64,000 nucleotides of DNA from Solen grandis (lineage: Eukaryota > Mollusca > Bivalvia > Adapedonta > Solenidae): contig CM037788.1 of the NCBI GenBank assembly GCA_021229015.1, positions 39,084,024 to 39,148,023 of the forward strand, given 5' to 3'. Shown here in pieces: positions 9,394 to 21,270 of this stretch. Within the stretch, counting starts at the first letter, position 1. Each line of letters opens with the position of its first letter. Position numbers and translations under genes: made by a program. The notes under the pieces are model-generated. The model did no database searches and was not told where the DNA came from. It was given only the letters and a program-made list of their open reading frames with translations.

Positions 9394-10985
9394 GATTTTT
9401 TATGGTTAAATGATGTACTGGTAGAATTAAATATATCTGTAAAGTTTTACTTTGAAAGAGGGCATTTTTTTGTACCTTGGCATCAGAGAAAAATGGGGCT
9501 ATATACGAATCACCATTGTCATTTCTCTAGTCCTATCATGGCCTTCTCACATTACATGAAGACAAGGCGGGATGTGGGTTATTTATCACCTTTAGTGATA
9601 CTTCTAGTTGTTGGATTGGAGGCTAATTAGGTCTAGTTACCATAGAATTGATGAACAGCAATGTTCAAGTAGCAGGTCTCTCATCAGCTGAACTGTTACA
9701 TAGATCAGTCAATCATTCATTTCCTCTGGAAGTCTGAAGTGTCATCTTGGCTACAAGTCTTAACATGCAGTGATGTGTATTTGTTAAGCATGATATAATC
9801 ATTCACAGTATATTTAACAAACTGAACGCTAGTGAGTTTATAAGTAAGTGTTTGAAAACAGAGAGAGAATTCACATTGACTCATCAGGCTGGGCAGAGTG
9901 ATTGCTCTCAAGACAATGGAGCAGTATTTCAAATACTTAAACAATCTAGGTAAATATTTAATTACAGTCTAAACCTGCCTTAAGTGGTCAGTTAAGGGAA
10001 CAAGAGAAAATGACCAGGTGGAAATGAAGGTTTAACATATAACAAATTTCTTGTTTGTAGAAAATATCATATTGTAAAATCATTATGCTAAGGAGCTGCC
10101 TGCTAAACTGAATGATTTGACAAGTATGTAACCACAAGTTCTGAAAGGAATATGGATGCTGAGAAATTGTTGAAAAGTGTTTGAAAATTACTGAGTCTGA
10201 TTTAATAGCACATTATCGACACCATCTTTGTTAACTAACATAGATCCGGGCTCTAGCTTACTTAAACTAGAGCCCGGATCTATATAATCTTGAATCACAG
10301 ACATGTATTTCAACATGGCTTTTTCTGATAAATATGCATATAAACATACCACCTGGTTTCGGTGTTATTTTGTGTTATAATTATACATTGCTTATGACAT
10401 GAAAGATGCTGCTCAGTTATTTTTAATATTATATACTGAATTACCTTAAATTACAGAACAGTGGTTAAAGTTATGCTAGGAAATCACATGCATTGTCACA
10501 GCTGCTTTGAAAAGTTCAGTGTATTTTCATATTGTGGAGTATTTGCAATAAAGTTGGGGTATTCTTTATAAACAGTGATGGCTCTAGTTTTGTTATTTTT
10601 CAGATTTGTTTCTCAAATTTTCTGCTCTTTTTAGGACTTCCATCTTATGTCCTTCAATATTTTAAGGGAAAATTTTGTTTTGTGAAAAACGTAGGAAACA
10701 CTTAGAAACGGAAAAGTTGCAATATCATACCATATTTGGGATAGTCTTTGGTGCACTGAATCCATGCACAGTTTGCCAAGGTTGCAAGTGTTTATAGCAT
10801 TGAGAGCCAGGTGTGAGACACATCAAGGTTGAATGTGCCTCTGTCTTTAGGCGCCCATTTCCAGCATTGCCTAGGGTCTGAACAAGGCAGTGCAACCTTG
10901 GGAAACTGTAAACAGCTTACAGCACTCAGTCACATTTGAGTCGCAGTAATGGTAACCTGTTAATAATCCATTTTATTATTTTATT
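9394..10985. other. CLASP intron, mostly unannotated
   Basis: Part of the intron between 4357 and 12770. Apart from the hairpin at 10240-10283 I see no gene, RNA or recognisable repeat. Open frames of up to 85 codons have no recognisable content or splice framing. Confidence 0.6.
10240..10283. repeat. Perfect 17-bp stem inverted repeat
   Basis: ATAGATCCGGGCTCTAG (10240-10256) and its exact complement CTAGAGCCCGGATCTAT (10267-10283) flank a 10-nt spacer. The stem is much more GC-rich than its surroundings. No poly-T tract follows, and the eukaryotic setting argues against a terminator. Confidence 0.9.
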
Positions 10986-11345
10986 TTTACTCTGAAGGGA
11001 GAGCATATAGTTGCAGCTTTGTCCGTCCGTTCTTTCATTCGTCCGTCCATTCGTTCGTCCATCCATCCTTCATAATTTTTTCAGGAGCATAACACAAAAA
11101 CTAAAACAGGTATCGACATGAAGTTCATAGGCAGGGCTTGGTGCAAAACTATTGTAACTGCACATAGATAAAGAAGCAGTTACAATAGTTTTGTACCAAG
11201 CTCTTGAATAAGGCAGATAAATCTCAATAAGGAGAAGTGCAGTGTACCATAACCATAACTTTGTTTTGCATAATTTTGGAGTAATTGCCCTTTGTTATTT
11301 TCATACTTAAATTTTGTCTGGAGCTCATATAGTGTAATAAAGTAC
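10986..11345 (+). mobile_element. Helentron/pearl-like element, family D copy 1 (interrupted)
   Basis: Head CTGAAGGGAGAGCATATAGT and TGCAGCTTTGTCCGTCCGTT, then a CCGT/CATT tract, then the module TCATAGG...GGAGAAGTGCAGTGTACCA and TTGTCTGGAGCTCATA at the distal end. The same order occurs at 49079-49540. A 76-bp hairpin has inserted at 11135-11210. Confidence 0.65.
11135..11210. mobile_element. 76-bp hairpin insertion with AGGCAG target duplication
   Basis: Arms 11136-11161 (GCTTGGTGCAAAACTATTGT AACTGC) and 11176-11201 are complementary over 26 bp with one mismatch and a 14-nt loop. AGGCAG stands directly on both sides (11129-11134 and 11211-11216). The host repeat (family D) reads continuously across the site if the insert is removed, supporting a genuine insertion of a very small palindromic element. 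Confidence 0.8.
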
Positions 11346-12254
11346 CCATTAAGTGACAAAGCGTAGTTCGGGGAGCATCCACCGGTTCTACTGGCATTTG
11401 TTTTATAGTTCTTGTTACAGTATAAAAGATTTGCAGTTCATGGTTTGAACTATATAATATTGGCAATCATGTCATAATGAAGTGTAGTTATGCATCTTGG
11501 CAACAATTTATAAATTACTATCTTTGAGGTCATACTATCTTTGAGGTCATGAGTATTACTAGAATGTGTTAAACAGTGCAGCTTCATTATAATGCGTAAA
11601 AATGTTTAAAATTGATTCACATTAAAATATTTAATCAATAAATCAAATAATAAAATAAAAATTTCTGATCCAATATTAGACTGTTATACACAAACTTTCA
11701 TGTTAAATTGGAGTCCATCATAATGGGCCTACACTGTACTGAGTGTGTTATAATGGAGCTGTATTTGAAGCTCCTCTGACATTATCAGTGGCGTCCTGTC
11801 CCCTCCTCCAGGAAACAGGGAGTAGGTAAACTGGATAAAGTCGGATAAAGCCGCAAGTGGGGAATGTCTACAGATGTCAACTCTCCCATGTCATCAGGAT
11901 TCATCATGTTTTTAACAATTTTCTGCTGTATTTAAGATTGTCATCCTCTTTCCTTGAATACTTATTGGACAAAATAATAATATTGTGAAAAACTTGGGAA
12001 ACCAATAATTTGGAACGTCATGTCTTATTGAGGAATGTTCTATATGCACTGAGTCACTACACACTTTGCCAAGGTTGCACTGCCTTGTTTGGTGCATCTG
12101 TTTATAGTAACAAGACTCCTATTTGTCTGGTGGTTGACACCCAAGGAAGGAAGGGTTAGACTGAATGACAAGTTACGAAATATCCAAGACTTTTGAAAAC
12201 AGTAGTCATGATGATGATCATCATTATCATCAACATCCAATTTTAATTATCCAG
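11346..12254. other. CLASP intron, nothing recognised
   Basis: AT-rich intronic sequence. A near-duplicate ACTATCTTTGAGGTCAT pair lies at about 11518-11550. No gene or clear mobile element can be supported. Confidence 0.55.
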
Positions 12255-12470
12255 ACCTTGAATCATTCCTTTTTACAAGGGTAAGGCCTACAAGGGTAAG
12301 GCCTGGCTGTTCAGTCTAGAGCGAAGTCTCCCTCTCCATGGCTGGCAATCCAGTGGGATGGTACAGTCCATCCCAAGAGTCTCAGGGTCCTGTTTCATTA
12401 GGTCATCTCGGGATAGCTTCGGTCTGCCTGGGGCTCTTTGACCAGTAATACTCAGTTTCCAGACCTGTGA
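12255..12470 (-). pseudogene. Possible degenerate non-LTR retrotransposon (LINE) 3' fragment
   Basis: Read on the - strand, about 12440-12300 gives a broken frame with a GRPKLSRDDL-like run, then a DCQPWRGRL-like run. These resemble the GRP...W...R tail found at the end of many LINE second ORFs. In-frame stops and the short length make it a relic at most. The alternative is chance similarity. Confidence 0.3.
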
Positions 12471-12769
12471 TGTCTACCTTGGGCTATCATGAGAATATCT
12501 ACAATGTCTCTTATGTTAAGCTGAGAAAGAAGCATCTCAAAGAGGACAGTTTCCTTTTATCATGGCTCTGTCGTTTTGTTAAACTGTAATAAAGTTGCAA
12601 CAAAGAAAGTACAATTTATTTCTTTATTTAGTAAAAAGTCTTAAAATCTTTTTCCCCCAAACTTGCATAAATTTTGCTTATTTAAAAGTCTTTTGCAATC
12701 TGGAGGAAGGGAGAACTTGTATTGAAGTATTGTCATGAATACTAGCCAGAATGTATATGTCATTTGCAG

Positions 12770-12973
12770 GTCATTCTGGGGGTTTGCTGACCACTTCAAG
12801 GACCAGGCAGATGCCCTATTTAACCACCTGGACCCAGCCAAACAGAAGGCCTTACAGGGAGAGCTGAGCAACTCTTCTAGTAACAATTCCCTCAACAGTG
12901 GTGAGAAGGTTGCTAGCCGGGTACGTGCGCGATCAGCTAGTCAGGACCGTGGATATGAGACCAGTACCCTTGG
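12770..12973 (+). CDS. CLASP: CLASP exon, end of TOG2 and start of Ser-rich linker
   Basis: 204 nt; completes the split Lys codon, leaves in phase 2; acceptor TTTGCAG at 12769, donor GTGAGT at 12974. Encodes SFWGFADHFKDQADALFNHL, the last TOG2 helix pair, then KQKALQGEL and a switch to a low-complexity basic Ser-rich linker (SSSNNSLNSGEK, RVRARSASQDR). In vertebrate CLASPs this linker binds microtubules and EB proteins and is phosphoregulated. Comparable RSASQDR-like phosphorylation motifs are visible here. Confidence 0.93.
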
Positions 12974-13086
12974 GTGAGTGTGGCATCACAACTGGATATC
13001 ATATACATCTCTTATATATCATACCCTCAAACTTAGATGTATTTATGTATAGCCATATTGTAAATTCAGGGAAATATTATATAAAG

Positions 13087-13265
13087 GGCGCCATGGTCCA
13101 GTGGTAACTTATCCGATTAGGGTTGTGGGTTCGAACCCCGTTGGAGGCAAGAATTATTCATGACCTTCCCAGGCGCAAAGTACTGGTCCAACCTAGGAAC
13201 TGTCGAGAGGGATTAGTATAAGTTGTAAGAACTTGTTTCTCAATCGACGTAAAATAAATAAGTTA
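13087..13265 (+). mobile_element. tRNA-headed SINE (family 2) copy 1
   Basis: tRNA-like head with an A box (TGGTCCAGTGG) and a B box (GGTTCGAACCCC at about 13127). A body follows (CATGACCTTCCCAGGCGCAA, AACCTAGGAACTGTC) and an AAATAAATAAG tail. A second copy lies at about 38190-38384. It lacks a full cloverleaf, so it is not a tRNA gene. Confidence 0.8.
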
Positions 13266-13281
13266 AACTAACTATATATGT

Positions 13282-13652
13282 AGGAAATATTACATTGAGA
13301 GGAAATATTACATATGAGGGAAATATTGCATAAGATGGAAATATTATCTGTGAGGGAAATATTGTAGTTGATGGAATTTTTTTAATTGAGGGAAATATTG
13401 CATTAGGAGGAATTATTACATTTGATGGAAATATTACATTTGGAGGAATTATTACATTTGATGGAAATATTGCATTAGGAAAAAGTATTACTTTTGCTGG
13501 AAATATTGCAATAGATGGAAATATTACATTTGAGGGAAATATTGCATTAAATGGAAATATAACTTTTTAGGGAAACATTGCATTAGATGGAAATATAAAG
13601 TTTGAGGGAAATATTGTATTAGAGAGAAACATTACATTTGAGGGAAATAATA
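13282..13652 (+). repeat. Diverged 17-18-bp tandem repeat
   Basis: About twenty imperfect units of the type GAGGGAAATATTGCATTA / GATGGAAATATTACATTT follow each other through the intron. The array starts within the flank of the SINE at 13087. Confidence 0.85.
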
Positions 13653-13775
13653 AAGTACTTAATAATCTTTGTGATGATTTTAGGGTCAGAAGCTGGTGTT
13701 CAGATTTGAATGAGATTTTGTGAACTCATATCTAAGTTACATGCAGGGAACCTCTTTATTTGTATGGTACTTGTT

Positions 13776-13921
13776 TTTGTGTCACCTGCTGTAAGCAGAG
13801 GTGATACATAGGGATCACTTTTCCATCGTCTGTCTGTCCGTCCATCCATCTGTCTGTCTGTCCATCACACTTTTTCCATCACACTTCAGCATCTGACACG
13901 TGTTCCAAAAACACTCTTGTT
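13776..13921 (+). mobile_element. Helentron-like element, family C copy 1
   Basis: Starts GTCACCTGCTGTAAGCAGAG, a hairpin-forming sequence with its own GGTGATAC partner. A CTGT/CCGT/CCAT tract follows, and the end is CAGCATCTGACACGTGTTCC ... CACTCTTGTT. Other copies lie at 33316-33444 and 41403-41541. Confidence 0.75.
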
Positions 13922-13980
13922 GAAACTGCCTGTGGTTTGCTTGCTTCTTGGGCAGTAATTTCAACCAGTGGATTAACTGT

Positions 13981-14221
13981 TAACCCTTTCCCTCATAGAG
14001 GATACCATGAAAAGACCTATGCGAACAGCATAAAACCAGATCAGCCTGCGAGTAACTCGCAGGCTGATCAGGTTTTATGCTGTTAGCTGCTCCTCAGTGG
14101 TCTGGTAATGAGGATTTTACAATTAAATTTGGTAAGGTTTGAGTTTGGCTTTCTACAGATCAGGCTTTATGTGGTACCTATTGAGTGCGTTAAAATGAGT
14201 CTGTATGAGGGAAAGGGTTAA
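13981..14221 (-). mobile_element. Palindromic MITE, family F copy 1
   Basis: About 240 bp with inverted ends TTAACCCTTTCCCTCAT / GTATGAGGGAAAGGGTTAA. A long internal hairpin (ATAAAACCAGATCAGCCTGC... GCAGGCTGATCAGGTTTTAT) has its apex at about 14055. It is inverted relative to the copies at 34695, 42788 and 63844. Confidence 0.85.
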
Positions 14222-14442
14222 GATGCATTCGAGTCTCTGTAGGATGATCTAACAATTGATCACAGGGATTGTTACAATACAGTGTGCCACACGTGGGTCT
14301 CAGTCTAACACACTCTGGGTGGAGAATTTATACACATAAATAATTGGCTTGAGGTTGGCCTATGTATGTATGGGATGTATGTAATGTATAGTATGTAAAT
14401 TTTATGTAAATGTAAATTTTATGTAATTTTTTACATTTGCAG

Positions 14443-14501
14443 ACGTGTCAACAAGAAGGGCCATCAGAGATTCCGGTCAGCCCGCAGTGACACTGGAGGA
14501 G
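14443..14501 (+). CDS. CLASP: CLASP exon, basic linker
   Basis: 59 nt; completes the split Gly codon and leaves in phase 1; acceptor TTTGCAG at 14442, donor GTACAT at 14502. Encodes RVNKKGHQRFRSARSDTGG. The RSARSD block resembles the LQRSRSDID element of vertebrate CLASPs. The call rests on phase continuity and this short match. Confidence 0.82.
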
Positions 14502-17500
14502 GTACATACATGCTCTTTCTCTACTCATTAATCCGTCTGTCTCTCTATCTCCTATACCTCCACTTTCCCCATTTTAATTAAACAACCGAGTAACTTTCGC
14601 AAAAATGTTAACCACAAGAGATGTCTTTCAGGTGTCAAGTTTGTATATCAGATGTAATCTACACTTGGAAGTCATCCATCAGACTATCTTTCCAATTAAG
14701 TTTAATGAAGCTGTTTGAAATTATCACTCAGTGCATTTGCTTATAAGCAAACTATTTTATGATGTCTCTGTTTCATAATTTGATTATTGCATTGTTTTAA
14801 ATGAATGGATGGTCTCCTACTGATAGTAAAGTAAATTTTGGGATAAAAGTTTGCCACGAAAATTCTTTGACATAGATCTCAAATGTTCATTATGAAAGAA
14901 AACTTGATATCAATATAAGATTTACTGAATTATAAAATTAATAGAAATTGAATAGGAGAACACGACCAGTTGTGTGTAGTAGTTCATGATTATATAGGAA
15001 TTAGTGACTCTTGGAAGGGATTGTAGAGGCTTGACTTGAACCTGGAGAATCACAGTTTGTCTTGAGCACTGGCTCACCAGTCAACAGGTTTGTCAAACTG
15101 ATAAACTTTATTGTGCTGAAATACGATTCATGATTAAGACACAGCTTTAGTTTCCAGAACTGGTACAATTAGGAAAAGGGGGTTTTGGTAAAGTTGAGGA
15201 GCAGATTTATATCTCAGTTTACTATGTGTAGGAGCCTTGTTGAAGCTTTGATAATGACACTGTATTTATTTTTGACCGCCCTGGACAGTCAGATGTACCA
15301 CCCTGTCCCGAAACTGGTCCAAGAGCTGGTCCCAAGGTGTGCTTCCCTCTCTCATACATGGGGTCCCTTGGGGTCGTTCTTACACAGCAGCTGTTCTCAT
15401 GGTACCATTTCTCATCTGTTGGGAAAATGTATGATTTCTCACTGTATCGTGACTGCCAAATCATTGCAACAAATTATACATCTAAGATGAATTAAACAGT
15501 TGCTTAAGACTGTATTTTAAAGATTTATTCACTATTCATTCAATTTTTTTTATTATTATTTTTCATTTCATATAGCTAAACAGTTTGATTGTCATGGAGT
15601 CAACTGCTAGTAATAATCATTAAAAAATGGCATATATCTCTTGACAGTCTAACTAAACTTGGGTGGCCCACAGTTGCACAGTGGGCAGATGGTGACCAGG
15701 CTTAGTGAGAGGCCACTGTGTTGTTCTCTCATCTCCTGGTAACTTGTCTCTTCCATCTCTATAACCTGGTGAAGTCAGGCAGTAAGAGGTCAAAGGTTTG
15801 CAGGGGACGGCTGAGAACAGGTGCTGGGTTAGATCCCTGGTCCCAGACACCGCACACCTTAACATTTTGTCTGTTCCGCACAACACAGTGAACGCCACTG
15901 CATCTCTGGTTTCTGAATGTGGCCAGTTCTTCCATTGATCATAAGTGTTTCTCTCTATATTATTAGTTTGATTCATTTTCATATGGAGAGAAAATGATTT
16001 ATTGCTGTTTTCTTTGATTGAAAAGTTTCATTTCATATCTAGATCTTACCACTTTCATTCTCACTCTCCTGCATTTTTTCAACAGTCCAGATGGTCCAGT
16101 CGTACATAGACTGGTCCTAGATTTTCATTTCTCCACCGTCACCAGAACTCTAGCTGTGAGCATGAGCATCAAGTCACTCTACTTCTGATTCTTCAACACT
16201 GGTCACCCCTTTTGTCTCTTAAAACTAGTTTAGAAACATAAGTGTATCTACTCTCAAGTCTTAAAAAATGCAATAAGATTTTGAGTGATTACCTTCAAAC
16301 ACTGACATTTTTATGCTTTTGTCCATAAGGGAAACTAGAAATTGTACTTACATTCATTATGTCTATATATAATTTTGTACATATTATATTTACAGGCACA
16401 TATTTTACTAAACAAATACTCTAGTGTATATTATCTGTAAATAAGGTAATAATTGATCATCTAAAACCAGTATTTGATTCATTCAACCCAGATTCTTTTT
16501 CAGCTGATCCGTAAAGAAATGTTAGACCATACTTTTGATTGTTTGTTTGTGGTTACCTTACCTAGTCACTGAAATGCCCTCATTCAGATGTTTTTTTTCT
16601 TTCAATTCCTTTTTTTTTCTAATACTTAATCAAACCTTTAATAAAAATATTGTTATTTCAGAACCTTCTAAGTAATTAAAATCTTAAAATAAATGCCCCT
16701 CCCACATTTCTTTCTAATAAGTGAATGGAGATTTGGTCATGCACTTTTTAAGATTTCTTCACCATTGATCATTATAAAAAAAGTATCCCTACCTACCTGC
16801 ATAGCCTCTGAAAAAGTTTAAATGGGTTAGCTGCAAACAAATAGTTGTATCAGGATGGCCTCACTGTATGTAGATCTGCATCATGCATGTTTCTAACTTA
16901 GGAGTATGACCCTATCAGTGCTGTAGGCTACACCCTCAGTATCTCTCCATTGTGTATTTTAACAGTCTACATAAACAGGCAACTAATAGCATTCTGGGTA
17001 CAATGTCTTGAATCGGTCATCATGAATTCCCTTATTATGAGGTTACTGGCTACTGGTACCCAAACCTTCATTTTTCTAGTGGATTCACAGGGAACCAATC
17101 CCAGAGAGTATTGGCAGATGAGGTAACACTAGGAACCAGCTACCTGTAATTATCCCTTTATCACTCAGATATATTTTTCACCATGTTGGCCGATTGTAAA
17201 GCCAGATCAGACTGGAAGTCATTTCTGATTTGACTTTACAATGTTCCTGACATGCTGAAGAGTAGTGACCTGTATAAAACCTGGGCAACCGGCTTGTAAG
17301 TAACTTGCAGGCTGATCTGGTTTTCCACTGGTTGTACAGGCATTTATAAAAGGATCTCATTACAGTAACTCTCCCTGGTGTCTAACCTTCCAAGATTGGT
17401 TCCCTGACATGTTCAGTAGTAAGGGCCATTTTATCACATGAACTGCAGTAAAGACAACAATGTAAGGGAGGTAACTCCATGAAGATATTGAGGCATACTT

Positions 17501-18560
17501 TTTAACTCCGCTCTATATTATCAGTGTATTGACTTTGTAATAGATTAATAAAGTCTGTCAAATGTTGACATTTTTACTATTTGTGTAATGCTATTTCAAA
17601 AAATGGGAAAATTCCATGAACATTGTAGTTTTGTAGCCTTGCATTTATAACATCCATTTAAAAAAAAAAAATGCCAGCTTTCTACCTGTCTACCATACTG
17701 CATGTTTGCCTCTGAAATTTCTTATACATTCATTTGAAAGTTTGTTCCATTTTTGCCCCCATAGAAATCTGAACTAAAGAAATGAATTGGTCATTTCTCT
17801 CACACTGTTTCATTTTGCACTACCATTGAATAGCTGAATGCATACAGTCTTATTATCTCATCTCAATCCTTAACCTCATAAATATTCATGTACAAGTTTC
17901 TGACTTGATGATTATTAAATTATTAAAGGTTTAATGGTAAATGAAACGGTGCAATTTTCTCTACTATGCAGACCTTACTATGTTGAATCTGAGTTTCAAT
18001 GCAGTGAGAAAACAAGGCAAACTCAGATGTGACCGCTCCTTCAGGAACAAAATTAGTTTATATGAAGTGAAGGCTTAAATACTTGAATACTGATCTGGTT
18101 TTATCATAGTAGCAGACAGTGTTTCATTGATACCATCTATTGGTCACTTTTTTTAATGTTAACTTTTATCTGACAAAGGGTTTAAGGTAGCAAAAGCTGG
18201 CATTTTAGCTTGTCTCAGTTCATTGTTTTAATACCTGTCCTGACATGCAGGCATTTTTACAGTAGAAGTTTTTGCTAAGGTCTATGAATGTTTACCGCCA
18301 TCTGATATGCAAGCATTGCAGTGAGATATACTGTGTGATATACAATGATATGGAGTGAAATATACAGGGAGATATTTCCCATAGTAGACAGAACCATTCA
18401 CTCCTTGGACCCGACATCCAGTGTTGCCATCATATACCAGTCTTACACAAGATTAACTTGCAAGTTATCCATCAGTTAATCAAGGATTGTTTCTTTGAAG
18501 ACATACAGTTATCTCAAATATATTCTCTTTTCTCTCAGTTGTTAATTTTCCATGTGGTCT
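14502..18560. other. CLASP intron, nothing recognised
   Basis: No exon with both splice sites and recognisable CLASP content was found here. Around 17190-17330 a divergent relic of the family F hairpin (CCAGATCAGACTGG ... CAGGCTGATCTGG) is visible. Open frames at 15185-15490 and 15653-15982 have no recognisable homology. Confidence 0.5.
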
Positions 18561-18569
18561 AGTAATGTT

Positions 18570-18810
18570 TTCCCCTCCAATTTTTAATTGAGGTGAATAT
18601 AAATACAATATCCCCTTAGATATTCAATGTGTCCCTCAATATGATGAATAAAAATACATAAACCCCTTAAATATTGAATGTATCCCCTCAGTATGATGAA
18701 TAAAAGTACATTACATTATCCCCTTAAATATTGAATATGTCCCTTAATATGGTGAATATAAATACATTATCAGTCTCAAATATTGAATGTGTCCCTCAAG
18801 ATCAATAAAA
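18570..18810 (+). repeat. Diverged tandem repeat of about 65 bp, four units
   Basis: The segment ATCCCCTTAAATATTGAATG ... CCCTCAATATGATGAATA ... AATACATTA repeats about four times with substitutions and small indels. Confidence 0.8.
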
Positions 18811-19019
18811 ATTGAGTTGAGAAAAAATCCAGTTTGAATGAATCCAGATCAACTAAAGTATGACTTGCTGAAGGTCTTGTGTGACTCTGGGTGTGTCAGG
18901 TTGTGGGTTTAGAGAGTGGGCGGTTCCAAGTACCCTGCCACCCCAGGGCATGTGTTAGGGGGTAGGCGGGGCCATGTGTGGTGCATATTTGACATGTCTT
19001 GTTGTGTCTTCCTGTCCAG

Positions 19020-19055
19020 ACCTGGATAATGACGACATAGATGGTACAGTGGAAG
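19020..19055 (+). CDS. CLASP: CLASP 36-nt microexon
   Basis: Phase 1 in and phase 1 out; acceptor CCTGTCCAG at 19019, donor GTAAGC at 19056. Encodes an acidic 12-residue insert (DLDNDDIDGTVE). Being symmetric and short it could be alternatively included. It is the last CLASP exon visible before the gap. Confidence 0.7.
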
Positions 19056-19773
19056 GTAAGCAGCACTCACCATCATGTCATGTGATCATCATGTGACCCG
19101 TCATGTGACACCATCTTCATCCTGTCATGTGACCTGTTTCGTTTTGCTGTGATGTTGCAGTTTTATCCCGTTACTTTTCTTTTCTTGTTCATTTCATGCT
19201 GCCAGGAAGAGTCTAGACAGAAAGCCAGCCATAAGCATTACACTGTAAAAATAGACCTTTACTTCAAAGTCAGTGTTAAAAAGAATGAAACAGAAAGCGG
19301 CTGTAAATCTGGTCACAGTGCTAGGCTCTTTCTGAACTTACTGCTTTTATCATATTTCATTTTCAGCATTTCTGGTGCAAACTTTCTTTTAGTAAAGTTA
19401 AGAGTTTCACTAAATGAAAGTTTTCACCAATTGTGTATTTGCATCCATCACCAAACATGCCAACTCATCACCATTCCATTCTTGTCAGTTTTGTTTTAAA
19501 AATAGATAACCCTTGACCTTACAATAATCAACCCATTAACCCCAAAGCTAACTCCATTTTGTATGGTCACCACACTAGTTATTATGGTTTTGTAGCACTT
19601 ACTAGTCTCTATTTATAGCAGCTAGACTGTGTATCTATCAATAGTTCGGGATATTTTTAGATGTTACTAAAAATAGCCCTTGTGTTGGTAGTTTTATAGC
19701 TGTATTACTGGAGCTATTAACCCACTCGGGCACTGTATTGTAGCCCCATATTACTTTACCTTCTTCCAGATTT
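19056..19773. other. Intron up to the assembly gap
   Basis: No further exon recognised. An open frame at 19149-19499 lacks splice framing and recognisable content. Confidence 0.5.
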
Positions 19774-19873
19774 NNNNNNNNNNNNNNNNNNNNNNNNNNN
19801 NNNNNNNNNNNNNNNNNNNNNNNNNNNNNNNNNNNNNNNNNNNNNNNNNNNNNNNNNNNNNNNNNNNNNNNNN
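19774..19873. other. Assembly gap of exactly 100 N
   Basis: A 100-base N run, the conventional placeholder for a join of unknown length between contigs. It separates the TOG2-encoding CLASP exons (left) from the TOG1-encoding exons (right). Confidence 0.98.
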
Positions 19874-21203
19874 ATAAAAATTATACTTATCACTATATAA
19901 AACAAGTTTAGAGTACATCCACCATATAGTATTGAAGTTATGTTCTGATTCATCACGCCATACTATTTCCAGGATGCGAAGGGGTCTGAAGGTTTTAAAT
20001 CCGACATGTGTTTTTCATCATTTAGATATTAGTATGTTTTTGTGTAGTTGAATTAATTATTTTGAACGTTAAGACATATATAAATATTTTGTCGAAAAAG
20101 CGAGGTTTTGGGAATGTATATACAAAGCAAACAAGCTGATCTCTTTTCCGGTTTTTAAGTCGACCAATGAAAACTTACAGTATTCATAAGCTGTTTAGTG
20201 ACCATCACCTTTAAGTTAAGAGAAAACAAAACGGCCGAAATAAAAAAAAAAAACCCACTACATACATTGATCCCCATTATGTGCTTCAGAAGAAAAATAA
20301 CTCAGACTGCATAATAATCTCAACTATTGAAGAATTACTTCCCTTTAACTAAACCATTGATCATTCAGGTGCATGGCCTCCGTGGCCGTGGCAGAATAAG
20401 AAGACTGAAATTTTGTTGTTATTTTTTAAGAAAAGAAAGAATTAAATAAAATACTGTACGTGATGTTTTCAGACAATATTGGTCAACGGCGAAAACCATT
20501 CTACTGTTAATCCCGGTAGGGACTTCGGATTTTTCATGTGAGGAAGCCTTCCAGCTGGCTTGCGGTAGGTCGGTGGTTCTACCCGGGTACCTCTGTGTAC
20601 TCGGGGTCTTCCTCCACCTGTAATTAGCTGGACGTCGCTATATGATTGAAATACTATCGCAGCGACGGTAAACCCCAATACAACAACAACATTCTACTGT
20701 TAAAAGATCCCCCACCTCTCTCTCTCTCTCTTCTCTCACACACACACGCGTAAATAGCAGCAGAATGTTACAGGAGTTGTTTTATTTTTTTGCTGTTGAG
20801 ACATTCGGTTTTTCATTTATGTAAATATAATGTTCAATTTCATTTTGTAAAAGTATTAAACATACATGTTCATATTAAGATTTAATCTGAATTCTTCATT
20901 CAAAATTAAGAAAGATCAGAATAATGCATTGGAGCTGAATTACAGACATAAATAACAGAGTGATATAGAGAGAAAAAGAGAGAATGTAAGTTATTGTACT
21001 GAGTAATATTGGACCAAGGGGGGGGGGGGGGGGGCATTACATACATTACTGCAAAAGGAAGTTCTTTAAGAATTGTATTTATTTACAGATTTAATCAAAA
21101 AAATCTTAATGTGCTTAATAATAGGTATATTTCATATTGTGTCATTTATTTACAGTTTTAATCAAGTAAAAATCACTTAATGCTGCTTATAATGTCTGGA
21201 ATA
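19874..21203. other. Intergenic sequence right of the gap
   Basis: Holds the interrupted SINE at 20366-20693, short CT/CA simple repeats (about 20712-20750) and an 18-base G run near 21018-21034. No gene is seen on either strand. Confidence 0.6.
20366..20693 (+). mobile_element. tRNA-headed SINE (family 1), interrupted copy
   Basis: The typical head (GCATGGCCTCCGTGGCCGTGG) lies at 20371-20391. About 110 bp of unrelated sequence follows, then the B-box remnant AATCCCGGTAGGGAC and the full body to AACCCCAATACAACAACAAC. The body is the least decayed of the four copies here. Confidence 0.75.
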
Positions 21204-21209
21204 TTTATT
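21204..21209 (-). promoter_or_regulatory. Polyadenylation signal for the orphan gene
   Basis: AATAAA on the - strand, 62 nt beyond the stop codon of the 476-residue frame. A second AATAAA lies near 21145. Confidence 0.6.
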
Positions 21210-21270
21210 GAGACATGCAGAACAGTACTGCATCATATCACGTATGTCTTCTGCATAAACTATCTTAGTT

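Noticed and set aside
10240..10283. Intrinsic transcription terminator
   Set aside because: Hairpin without a T run, in the intron of an animal gene.
13087..13160. tRNA gene (A and B boxes present)
   Set aside because: No complete cloverleaf or acceptor stem, and the sequence continues into a SINE body with a second copy at 38190.
15185..15490. 101-codon + frame and its - strand shadow
   Set aside because: No splice framing, no recognisable content, and CLASP phase continuity does not need it.
19756..19956. Frame on - strand spanning the N run
   Set aside because: Half of it is unknown sequence; no evidence of coding.
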